From positions 1-5,747 of the forward strand of contig JAFGNG010000057.1 in assembly GCA_016927125.1 (NCBI GenBank): a DNA stretch of 5,747 nucleotides, read 5' to 3'. Shown here piece after piece: positions 1 to 5,234 of this stretch (position 1 is its first letter; every line of letters begins with the position of its first letter). The translations under genes were made by a program, and so were the position numbers. This DNA is from Planctomycetota bacterium (GTDB taxonomy: Bacteria > Planctomycetota > SZUA-567 > JAFGNG01). Below the pieces are notes generated by a model. That model had not been told where the DNA came from, ran no database searches, and saw only the letters and a program-made list of their open reading frames with translations.

Positions 1-332
1 GCATCGATGAAGGCCGCGGTCCCGCCGTCCTTCTGGCAATTGGCCACGACATGGAGGGCAAGAGTGGTCTTGCCGGAGCTTTCCGGGCCGAAACACTCGA
101 CAATCCTGCCGCGCGGCAGCCCGCCGACACCGAGCGCCGCGTCCAAAGAGAGGCTGCCGGTGGAGATGACGTCGACCGGCACCACCGTGGTGTCGCCCAT
201 GCGCCGGATGCTCTCCCCGCCGAAGCGCTTTTCAATCTCGCCGAGGGTGCGCGCGAGGTTCTTGTCCTTATCGGTTGATGCCACAATCTCCGGAGTCTCT
301 ACCTTTTTTTTCTTTGCCTTTGCCTTAACCAT
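1..332 (-). CDS. recA: RecA recombinase, N-terminal part (cut by window edge)
   Basis: RecA is the cytoplasmic ATPase that forms filaments on single-stranded DNA, drives homologous strand exchange and triggers LexA self-cleavage. The first 110 codons are visible. Residues 82-89 read GPESSGKT, the RecA Walker A (P-loop) motif. They are preceded by the family-typical ISTGSLSLDAALGVGGLPRGR (residues 56-76, given here as landmarks STGS, LDAALG and GLPRGR). The last visible residues, AAFID, lead into the conserved FIDAEHALD region, which lies outside the window. A lysine-rich stretch at residues 3-10 makes the N-terminus somewhat longer than in E. coli RecA. The ATG at 332-330 is supported by an AGGAAGGAG ribosome binding site (348-340), 7 nt upstream. 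The gene starts 42 nt after the lexA stop, with no terminator or obvious promoter between, so it is probably co-transcribed with lexA and SOS-induced. Identification is secure. Confidence 0.98.
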   Translation of the reverse strand, partial: MVKAKAKKKKVETPEIVASTDKDKNLARTLGEIEKRFGGESIRRMGDTTVVPVDVISTGSLSLDAALGVGGLPRGRIVECFGPESSGKTTLALHVVANCQKDGGTAAFID

Positions 333-374
333 TGCCCTGCTCCTTCCTGTTTAAACACCTGTCAGAATAAATGC

Positions 375-986
375 TTAGCGTAAACGACGATGTACTCCAA
401 TCACCTTGCCGCCAATACGGAAAGGCGTCTCTTCCGGATCAATTTCCATAGGTTGGTAAAGCTCGTTGGCGGGGATGAGTTCGATAATCTTCCCGCGCCG
501 GTGGATGCGCTTGACCGTGGCCTCTTCATCAATAATGGCAACACCAATCTCGCCGTTGTCCAAGCTGGGTTGCTCATGCACAATCACATAATCGCCGTCC
601 CAGATGCCGTCGTCGATCATGCTGTCCCCCTCCACGCGCAAGGCATAGAGCTTGTCATTACCGCCGAAGAGCGTTTCGAAAGCAAGGTAGCCGTCGAGGT
701 TCTCTACCGCTGTGACCGGCAGGCCCGCGGCTACGCGGCCGACAATGGGGATGCCCTCCGGCTTCTCCAGGTATTCTTCAGCCAGTTCAATCCCGCGCGA
801 GGTGTTCGCCCTGCGGGTCAAGCAGCCCTTGCGCTCCAGGGCAGCCAGGTGGTCGCGCACCGCGTTGGTGCTCTTGATGCCGAAGCGCTCGGCAATCTCG
901 CGCACCGTCGGTGTGTAGCGCTCCTCGCGAATGCACTCAATCAGGAAGTCGAGAATCTCCTGTTGTTTTTCCGTCAGCTGTTTCAT
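375..986 (-). CDS. lexA: LexA, SOS response repressor (S24 self-cleaving)
   Basis: LexA represses SOS genes and cuts itself when it meets RecA filaments. Using the ATG at 986-984, the protein has 203 residues, close to E. coli LexA (202). An N-terminal winged helix-turn-helix (about residues 1-65) opens with MKQLTEKQQEILDF and has the recognition helix STNAVRDHLAAL near 39-50. The cleavage site is Ala87-Gly88 in GRVAAGLP. The catalytic dyad is Ser122 (EGDSMIDDG) and Lys159 (ATVKRI), so all functional residues are present. A longer reading from GTG at 992-990 adds only Met-Lys, but that GTG overlaps the GGAGGGG ribosome binding site. The ATG lies 7 nt from GGAGG and is the better start. lexA leads an operon with recA. 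A sigma70-like promoter and a palindrome in its spacer upstream suggest autoregulation. Confidence 0.98.
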   Translation of the reverse strand: MKQLTEKQQEILDFLIECIREERYTPTVREIAERFGIKSTNAVRDHLAALERKGCLTRRANTSRGIELAEEYLEKPEGIPIVGRVAAGLPVTAVENLDGYLAFETLFGGNDKLYALRVEGDSMIDDGIWDGDYVIVHEQPSLDNGEIGVAIIDEEATVKRIHRRGKIIELIPANELYQPMEIDPEETPFRIGGKVIGVHRRLR

Positions 987-991
987 TTTCA

Positions 992-998
992 CCCCTCC
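992..998 (-). promoter_or_regulatory. lexA ribosome binding site that decides the start codon
   Basis: Read on the minus strand this is GGAGGGG. Its last G is also the first base of the GTG at 992-990, so that GTG cannot be properly spaced. The ATG at 986-984 sits 7 nt after GGAGG, an ideal distance, and gives the family-typical N-terminus MKQLTEKQQ. Confidence 0.8.
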
Positions 999-1029
999 AT
1001 CAATCTAACCTGATTTCTACTATCGACCG

Positions 1030-1058
1030 ATTATACTGAACACTTGAGCAGATGTAAA
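1030..1058 (-). promoter_or_regulatory. Sigma70-type promoter of the lexA-recA operon
   Basis: On the minus strand the -35 element is TTTACA (1058-1053, one mismatch to TTGACA). A 17-nt spacer follows, then a perfect -10 TATAAT (1035-1030). The predicted transcription start is near 1023, which gives a 5' leader of about 37 nt before the lexA ATG. It is the only strong promoter match I noticed in the window. The assignment rests on consensus match and position alone. Confidence 0.75.
1036..1051. promoter_or_regulatory. Candidate LexA operator in the lexA promoter spacer
   Basis: The 16-bp sequence CTGAACACTTGAGCAG is an imperfect palindrome: CTG/CAG at the ends and CA/TG inside pair, while three central or flanking pairs do not. 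It exactly fills the spacer between -35 and -10, a position where repressor binding would block RNA polymerase. The CTG-N10-CAG spacing equals that of the gammaproteobacterial LexA box (CTGT-N8-ACAG), but the inner bases differ. It does not match the Gram-positive GAAC-N4-GTTC box beyond one half-site. A second inverted repeat, ATCG-AC-CGAT (1022-1031), overlaps the -10 and is an alternative operator. Confidence 0.4.
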
Positions 1059-1232
1059 CAAAAAAGCAGATATTTTTTGGACAGTGGGTGAAAATTTAGA
1101 AGCTTGGCATAGATAAGATAATTAATTATAGTGAGTTATGTCTAAATATGCAGGCGTGAAAATATATCAAAATGTCTGAAATTTATAAATTTGGTTTTGA
1201 AAAATGTCATTTCTGCAGGTGGCACATCCACA
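1059..1232. other. AT-rich intergenic stretch without a recognisable gene
   Basis: This stretch lies between the lexA promoter and the stop of the cysteine-rich gene. It holds two perfect AT-only palindromes: 1118-1129 (ATAATTAATTAT) and 1179-1192 (AAATTTATAAATTT). Neither has a GC stem followed by a T-run, so neither is a convincing terminator. I see no coding region or RNA gene here. The 66 nt next to the upstream gene could also encode a 21-residue tail if the TGA at 1235-1233 were read through. Confidence 0.5.
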
Positions 1233-1703
1233 TCAATAATATTCAACTCCTTTTCCCAGCTTTCGTGCCGCAGCTTCTCTGTCTCCAATTGAATTAAAAC
1301 AACGAATTTTTAAGTGAGTCTGAGGAAGGACGCAACAATCTAACATCACTTGTAATATTGTACCATCACTATCCTGGTAGACTGGCCAGACTTCACATGG
1401 TCCTTTCCCGTAAAGGGGGCAGGCGAAGTGTTTGTTAGGATTAAATATAGCTTTATAATAAGAAGAATCTGAATGAGTATAGGTTGGTGCGGTCCACTCC
1501 CGGCGCTGGCATTCTTTACAATATAATAAATCCTGCCGAACAATAATTACGGGCAGAATTTCGTTGGGGTTATAGAGCAGCCCGGAGAGCAAGGACGCTT
1601 TCCATTTAAAAGTTCCATCACAATCGGGGCAAAACCGGTCCGGGCAGCCGTAGGATTGGGAGTAATACTGGAAATATATTAAAACCGTAATCACTACCAG
1701 CAT
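1233..1703 (-). CDS. Small membrane-anchored cysteine-rich (zinc-ribbon-like) protein, 5' end probably broken
   Basis: I do not recognise the family. Read from ATG 1703 the product has 156 residues and begins with a hydrophobic stretch (about residues 1-11). It then shows C20-x4-C25-x2-C28-G and C62-x2-C65. The CPDCDG and CKEC pairs, 33 residues apart, look like a zinc ribbon. Further cysteines are at 95, 103, 123, 124 and 135. The true start seems to be upstream: in the same frame, ATG 1745-1743 begins MKTK, followed by a TGA (1733-1731) and then IVLLTILAV running into ATG 1703. Together these make a complete 20-residue membrane segment, of which the 1703 start keeps only half. Neither ATG has a clear ribosome binding site. 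The gene follows the propeller gene by 56 nt (from ATG 1745). It may be a pseudogene, or may start at a non-ATG codon. The protein-coding pattern is otherwise convincing. Confidence 0.65.
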   Translation of the reverse strand: MLVVITVLIYFQYYSQSYGCPDRFCPDCDGTFKWKASLLSGLLYNPNEILPVIIVRQDLLYCKECQRREWTAPTYTHSDSSYYKAIFNPNKHFACPLYGKGPCEVWPVYQDSDGTILQVMLDCCVLPQTHLKIRCFNSIGDREAAARKLGKGVEYY

Positions 1704-1801
1704 TACAGCCAGGATTGTGAGCAGGACTATTCATTTGGTTTTCATAATGAAATCTTAATTAGAGTGAGATAGGTTTAACTATGTAGCTGCGTTGTCGCCA
1801 C

Positions 1802-3643
1802 TTACTCTTTTTTTTCAAAAGCCTGTCGAACCAGAGAACGGATTTCTTCCGGATTATTCAAGCCTTTCACCTCTTCCGCATCCAGCAACTCCATCCCGCG
1901 ATAAAAGGCAACGCGGTCAAGGGCTTTTTCTGAGCCCAACCAGAGGGCGTCGGGAGTATAAATTATCCACTCATCATCATCAAAGGCGCAGAAGGTTGCG
2001 ATGCATTTAGCGTTAGCGGTTTCATATAGGCTGAAAATATTTGACTCGTATTCCTGTGTTAACAGGAGATTGTGGCTTACTTTAATTGAAAACTCTTTTT
2101 CTTCGTCTGCTTTATTTAGGAGCGGCTGTTTCCCTAAAAATTCTCCGCTGCTGGAATATTCTACAATTTCCCGGTTTTTACTTTCAGGATTAGGGCGTTG
2201 AAAGAGAATTGTATCTTCCATAGACCAATGCATAAAAGTCATGTAATCGCTGTATGGCACTGTTCCTAATAGTTCTTGCTTTTGAGGCTCCCAGACTTCA
2301 AAACGTTCGGCTCCTTGCCGATTAGAACTTGGTTTTACATGCACCAGGAGCTTGTTTCGCAGAGAATTTAAGTGACAGCTTTCCCACTCTGTCACCACAA
2401 CGTCGGTTGCAGCCGTCAATTCAGCAGTTTTTAAGTTAAAAAAGGCAAGCAGTTCAATAGAACCATGGTTGGTATAGTGATCAAATTCTTTGCGGATTTC
2501 ATCGTCAGATGCGATATCTTTGGGAAACCAGCAGCGTACAGCCATAATTCCATCTTCCAATAACACGAGCGGTTTCAATTCTTTTTCGTATCCCACAGTC
2601 GAAACAAAACTGGCTTCAGGAAGGTTCCAGGTTTTAAGAAGGTAAGCACCTCCCGGTTTCATGGAATTGCACGTAATTGTAAAAAATCCCAGCCTTTCAT
2701 CCCAAAAAATCCGGTTGGAAAGATGGCGTTTCCTTGCCAAGGGCAGCTTATGTATATGTTCTTCAGGAAAATGCGGTAGCGAATCCGGAAATTTATTCAG
2801 TAGATCTTCCGGTATAGCACCGCTCACTGGGCCTACCACAGTATTTGCTTTTTTAGTTGTAAGATCTATTGTTTGGGTGATTCTTCTAATCCGTGGAGCG
2901 TGCGAACCGAAATTTCCATTTGCTCCGTCAACTGTTAACTTCTGGCCATCTTCGGAGAAGGTTATTGCCATAGGAGCTTGCACCTGTAAAAGACAATTCC
3001 ATTCCGCTTCCGTTGATGAGAAAAGCTTATCTGCGGGGATCCTGAAAAGAGTCGATTTCCGATTTTCTGATTGAGAAGATTCCCCTTGGCGAGGAGAAGT
3101 AGGCATTCCTGGTTGGTAAAAATTTAGTTTCTCGTTGTCAGGATTATCAACCAACCCGCCCTTGGCAAAGTAAATATACTTGTCATCAGGAGAAAAAGCG
3201 ATAACATGGGCATTTTCCAGAATGGCAACTTTTTTGATAACCCCATATTTAAGATTAAGCGCATATGCCTCGCTTCCTTCAGGAAAATCTGTGCCCATCC
3301 CGCATCCCTTAGAAAAAAGCAGTTGCGAACCATTATTTGAAAAGGCAAAGAATATCTGTTTGGCGGGTAATCTTTTGGGTGTGGGAAGTATATATGTAAC
3401 TCTCCCATGCAACCTATCAATGATATATAAGAATCGAGAGACATGATAAGAACCATAAGAAACCGCGTATTTGCCCGTAGGATCGTTTGATACTGCATCT
3501 TCTTTCCAGGCTAACTGCGGTACGATGCGAACCGGTTGCGGCGTAGTGGTTTCAGGTTTACCTTCCGCGGCGTGTAGAACTGTAAAAACTAAAAGGTAAA
3601 CCAAAAAGATTGCCGGCACGCGCGACAGTTGGGCTGAGCGCAT
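1802..3643 (-). CDS. Exported beta-propeller-like (WD40/TolB-type) protein of unknown function
   Basis: The 613-residue protein starts with a Sec signal peptide: basic residues, a hydrophobic core at about 10-24, and probable cleavage near VLHAAEG (22-28). It is therefore likely periplasmic or secreted. The body has blade-like segments typical of TolB/WD40-type propellers: FSNNGSQLLF (101-110), FSPDDKYIYF (150-159) and FSEDGQKLTV (229-238), each following a beta-rich stretch. The C-terminal WIIYTPDALWLGSE (559-572) resembles the W-x-x-YTPDG-x-x-x-GS module that often closes propeller domains in caspase-like/WD40 fusion proteins; no protease domain is present here. ATG 3643-3641 is supported by AAAGGAG (3656-3650), 6 nt upstream. 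The gene is AT-richer than lexA and the YSC84 gene. It precedes the small cysteine-rich gene in transcription order. Substrate or partner is unknown. Confidence 0.85.
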   Translation of the reverse strand: MRSAQLSRVPAIFLVYLLVFTVLHAAEGKPETTTPQPVRIVPQLAWKEDAVSNDPTGKYAVSYGSYHVSRFLYIIDRLHGRVTYILPTPKRLPAKQIFFAFSNNGSQLLFSKGCGMGTDFPEGSEAYALNLKYGVIKKVAILENAHVIAFSPDDKYIYFAKGGLVDNPDNEKLNFYQPGMPTSPRQGESSQSENRKSTLFRIPADKLFSSTEAEWNCLLQVQAPMAITFSEDGQKLTVDGANGNFGSHAPRIRRITQTIDLTTKKANTVVGPVSGAIPEDLLNKFPDSLPHFPEEHIHKLPLARKRHLSNRIFWDERLGFFTITCNSMKPGGAYLLKTWNLPEASFVSTVGYEKELKPLVLLEDGIMAVRCWFPKDIASDDEIRKEFDHYTNHGSIELLAFFNLKTAELTAATDVVVTEWESCHLNSLRNKLLVHVKPSSNRQGAERFEVWEPQKQELLGTVPYSDYMTFMHWSMEDTILFQRPNPESKNREIVEYSSSGEFLGKQPLLNKADEEKEFSIKVSHNLLLTQEYESNIFSLYETANAKCIATFCAFDDDEWIIYTPDALWLGSEKALDRVAFYRGMELLDAEEVKGLNNPEEIRSLVRQAFEKKE

Positions 3644-3694
3644 TTGCTTCTCCTTTGCTTAAGCTCTTGGCAATGATTTTAATAATATTGGCGG

Positions 3695-3733
3695 CTATTC
3701 CACTACGATCGGTACATAGGCAAATTTCTACCC
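3695..3733 (-). pseudogene. Fossil of a YSC84-domain gene (3' end only)
   Basis: Read on the minus strand this encodes G-stop-KFAYVPIVVE-stop. The intact YSC84 gene at 4492-5058 ends GQKFDYVPLVVE-stop. Hand alignment of the two 39-nt segments gives about 32 identical bases. The Gln codon CAG has become TAG, and upstream of it the similarity vanishes into hairpin sequence. This is best read as the last trace of a second YSC84 gene copy, or as a short duplicated segment produced when the region between was rearranged. Confidence 0.7.
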
Positions 3734-3741
3734 GGGGGTGG

Positions 3742-3776
3742 CCCCGATAGCTCCCCTATTGGGGTTGCGGAGCAAC
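3742..3776. repeat. Two adjoining hairpins in the intergenic region
   Basis: The first hairpin has a 9-bp stem with one G-T pair: CCCCGATAG (3742-3750), loop CTCCC, CTATTGGGG (3756-3764). Directly after it, GTTGC-GGA-GCAAC (3764-3776) forms a 5-bp stem. Neither is followed by a T-run on either strand, so intrinsic termination is not supported. They may belong to a mobile or interspersed repeat. Confidence 0.5.
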
Positions 3777-3866
3777 AAGCGACAAAACTGCAAAATTTCG
3801 TTACCTCAGTAATTTAATTATTATCCCGCCACCGCCTCCACCCTTCACCGCTTGTGACTTCGTCGC

Positions 3867-3887
3867 CACGATAGAAAAGCTATCGTG
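3867..3887. repeat. Perfect 8-bp inverted repeat
   Basis: CACGATAG, a 5-nt loop (AAAAG), then CTATCGTG. It shares the GATAG/CTAT core with the hairpin at 3742-3764. It lies 44 nt past the stop of the lipoprotein gene in transcription direction, where a terminator would be expected, but no T-run follows. It may be a factor-dependent terminator, a transcript-stabilising hairpin or part of a dispersed repeat. Confidence 0.5.
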
Positions 3888-3930
3888 ACCACCATTCTGT
3901 GATCTCCCGTTTGTAGAATCGGGGTTACAT

Positions 3931-4488
3931 TTACTCTTTCACCACCACCGAGTTATGCTCCGGCTCCGCAATCCTTTTTATCTTATTGCCATCGGAGTCG
4001 TATTCATACAGGATATTGCTTGTCATTCTGAACATTTCTCCATCCCAGTCATAGATGCTTTCATATGATTGTCGCGCGCCCATGTGCCATTTAGTAGTGA
4101 ACCTTTTGTCCCCATTCCATTTATAGCTATTCCCAGACATCCTTCCCGCAAATTGCAGTCCGTTCTCAATGGGGATAAAAAAGTAGTATGCTCCATTGTC
4201 CTGCATCCCCCGCATCATCGCTAATTTGACAACGATTATAACATTTTCGGTTCCCGCCTGAAAACTGAAGTGTTGCATCGAACTTTCCGCCGCCAGCTTA
4301 AACAAGGCATCGTCATCCGGTGTCAAGCTGTAGTCGCCATCGTTACCCATGAAGCGGAAGCATTCCTGCCAATTCTTGAAGACGCGTTTGTCCTCTGGAG
4401 GGGTTGGAGGGGCGGGCATTGACCGACAGCCGCTGAGGCAGAGAATCAGCAAGAGGATGAAAACTTTCTGGGTTTTCATTTTAATCAT
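3931..4488 (-). CDS. Putative lipoprotein of unknown family
   Basis: I do not recognise the family. The 185-residue product begins with a lipoprotein signal: positively charged MIKMKTQK, hydrophobic FILLLILCL (10-18) and lipobox LSGC with the lipidated cysteine at 21. A short proline-rich linker follows (APPTPPED, 26-33). Arg at +2 gives no inner-membrane retention signal by the E. coli rule, so outer-membrane placement is plausible. The mature part (about 35-185) is rich in aromatic residues and looks beta-rich, with no visible catalytic motif. The start (ATG 4488-4486) is only 3 nt after the stop of the YSC84 gene and has no strong ribosome binding site of its own, so translation is probably coupled. 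An in-frame ATG at 4479-4477 (MKTQK) is an alternative start. Base composition is AT-richer than its operon partner. Confidence 0.85.
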   Translation of the reverse strand: MIKMKTQKVFILLLILCLSGCRSMPAPPTPPEDKRVFKNWQECFRFMGNDGDYSLTPDDDALFKLAAESSMQHFSFQAGTENVIIVVKLAMMRGMQDNGAYYFFIPIENGLQFAGRMSGNSYKWNGDKRFTTKWHMGARQSYESIYDWDGEMFRMTSNILYEYDSDGNKIKRIAEPEHNSVVVKE

Positions 4489-4491
4489 ACT

Positions 4492-5058
4492 TTATTCCAC
4501 CACCAACGGTACATAGTCGAATTTCTGCCCGCCGACGGAGGCGTCGACCATCAGGCCCTTGTCCGCGATCACGAAGATGGCCATGCCGTCCTTGTAGTCC
4601 GCCTTGGCCGCGGCCCCGGCAGTCACCGCCACCGCGGTCGCCTGCGCGGAGAAGGTAAACTCCCCGGTGCGGAAGAGATCCAGGTCCGGCTTCTCCCGGA
4701 AGAAGATTATCTCGCGGAAGTACTGCCCGCCGAAGGTGAGGCCGAGGGTCGCCTGCGACATGTCGCAGTAGCCGACCTTGGCGCCCTGCTCGAAGACTTC
4801 GCCATTGCCGTACGCCCCGCCGACCCAGAAGCCACCCTTGAATATCTTCGGGATGACTGCGTAGCCGTAGGACTTGTCAAAGAAGGCCTGGATGCCGGGG
4901 TCTTCCCGCTTGAAGTCGGCAATTGCCGCTTTGACCTTCGCCTCGACCACATCCTTGGATTCCTGCGAATCCGGGACTAGGCCACAGCCGGCAATCCCTA
5001 CCAACAGCACTACCAAAACCATGCCCATGGTTAAGGTTCTAAAAAATCCCGGTTTCAT
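4492..5058 (-). CDS. YSC84-domain lipoprotein
   Basis: The 188-residue product has a lipoprotein signal peptide (hydrophobic core 10-23, lipobox IAGC, cysteine 25, Gly at +2), which suggests an outer-membrane anchor. A charged linker (30-50) leads to a YSC84/Las17-binding-type domain (Pfam PF04366 family, from memory). It is recognised by YGYAVIPKIFKGGFWVGGAYGNG (residues 64-86; key elements AVIP, KGGF, VGGAYG), then SQATLGLTFGGQ (101-112), EIIFF (116-120) and C-terminal VDASVGGQKFDYVP (171-184). In yeast this fold binds lipids and actin; in bacteria the role is unclear, possibly membrane-lipid binding. The ATG 5058-5056 follows AAAGGAG (5071-5065) at 6 nt. The gene is GC-rich, heads a two-gene unit with the lipoprotein at 3931-4488, and has a degenerate 3' copy at 3695-3733. 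Confidence 0.9.
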   Translation of the reverse strand: MKPGFFRTLTMGMVLVVLLVGIAGCGLVPDSQESKDVVEAKVKAAIADFKREDPGIQAFFDKSYGYAVIPKIFKGGFWVGGAYGNGEVFEQGAKVGYCDMSQATLGLTFGGQYFREIIFFREKPDLDLFRTGEFTFSAQATAVAVTAGAAAKADYKDGMAIFVIADKGLMVDASVGGQKFDYVPLVVE

Positions 5059-5105
5059 TGTGCTCTCCTTTCGTAACGCCTGAACTTATTTTAATCTACT
5101 GTTAT

Positions 5106-5125
5106 GGGCACGGCACACCGTGCCC
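5106..5125. repeat. GC-rich hairpin, interspersed-repeat type
   Basis: GGGCACGG, loop CACA, CCGTGCCC: a perfect 8-bp stem just upstream of the YSC84 gene (its leader side). Short GGGGCACGGT-type palindromes of this kind recur between genes in many environmental bacterial genomes (from memory). No T-run follows on either strand. Confidence 0.55.
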
Positions 5126-5147
5126 CTACAGCGCTTGTTCGAAAATT

Positions 5148-5216
5148 CCCCTCACCCCTACCCTCCCAAGGAGCGAGGGTGTCTCCCCTCCCTCTGGGAG
5201 GGGATTAAGGAGAGGG
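5148..5216. repeat. CCCTC/GAGGG-rich interspersed repeat with hairpin
   Basis: This block is built of CCCTC and GAGGG units. It contains a 9-bp stem with a 3-nt loop: TCCCCTCCC (5184-5192), TCT, GGGAGGGGA (5196-5204). A second, longer-range pairing is possible between CACCC near 5153 and GGGTG near 5178. It resembles the 'CCCTCACCCTAACCCTCTCCC' kind of intergenic repeat seen in many bacteria. It lies between the stop of the DUF2959 gene and the YSC84 gene and could also act as a 3' transcript boundary. Confidence 0.55.
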
Positions 5217-5234
5217 ATATAATGCCAGCCGAGG

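Noticed and set aside
7..354. Plus-strand open frames opposite recA (7-354 and 51-278)
   Set aside because: They lie antisense to recA, whose minus-strand frame has the RecA Walker A motif and a good ribosome binding site. GC-rich genes commonly create open antisense frames.
990..992. GTG as the lexA start
   Set aside because: It overlaps the GGAGGGG ribosome binding site, leaving no spacing. The ATG at 986-984 is correctly spaced and gives the usual LexA N-terminus.
390..1013. Long plus-strand open frame of 207 codons opposite lexA
   Set aside because: It is a shadow of lexA, which has all catalytic and cleavage residues. The plus-strand product shows no recognisable features.
1179..1192. 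AT-only 14-bp palindrome as an operator or terminator
   Set aside because: Pure A/T palindromes arise easily in AT-rich DNA, it is not next to a promoter element, and it has no GC stem.
2661..3074. Plus-strand open frame inside the propeller gene
   Set aside because: Antisense to a 613-codon gene with a signal peptide, ribosome binding site and blade motifs. No independent support.
3867..3887. Intrinsic terminator for the lipoprotein operon
   Set aside because: The 8-bp stem is perfect, but no run of T follows it on either strand, so it is kept only as an inverted repeat.
4707..4952. Minus-strand frame rich in Ser and Arg within the YSC84 gene
   Set aside because: Out-of-frame reading of a GC-rich gene; low-complexity composition and no ribosome binding site.
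5106..5216. CRISPR-like repeats
   Set aside because: The two blocks are different sequences, not regularly spaced, and no direct repeat-spacer pattern exists.
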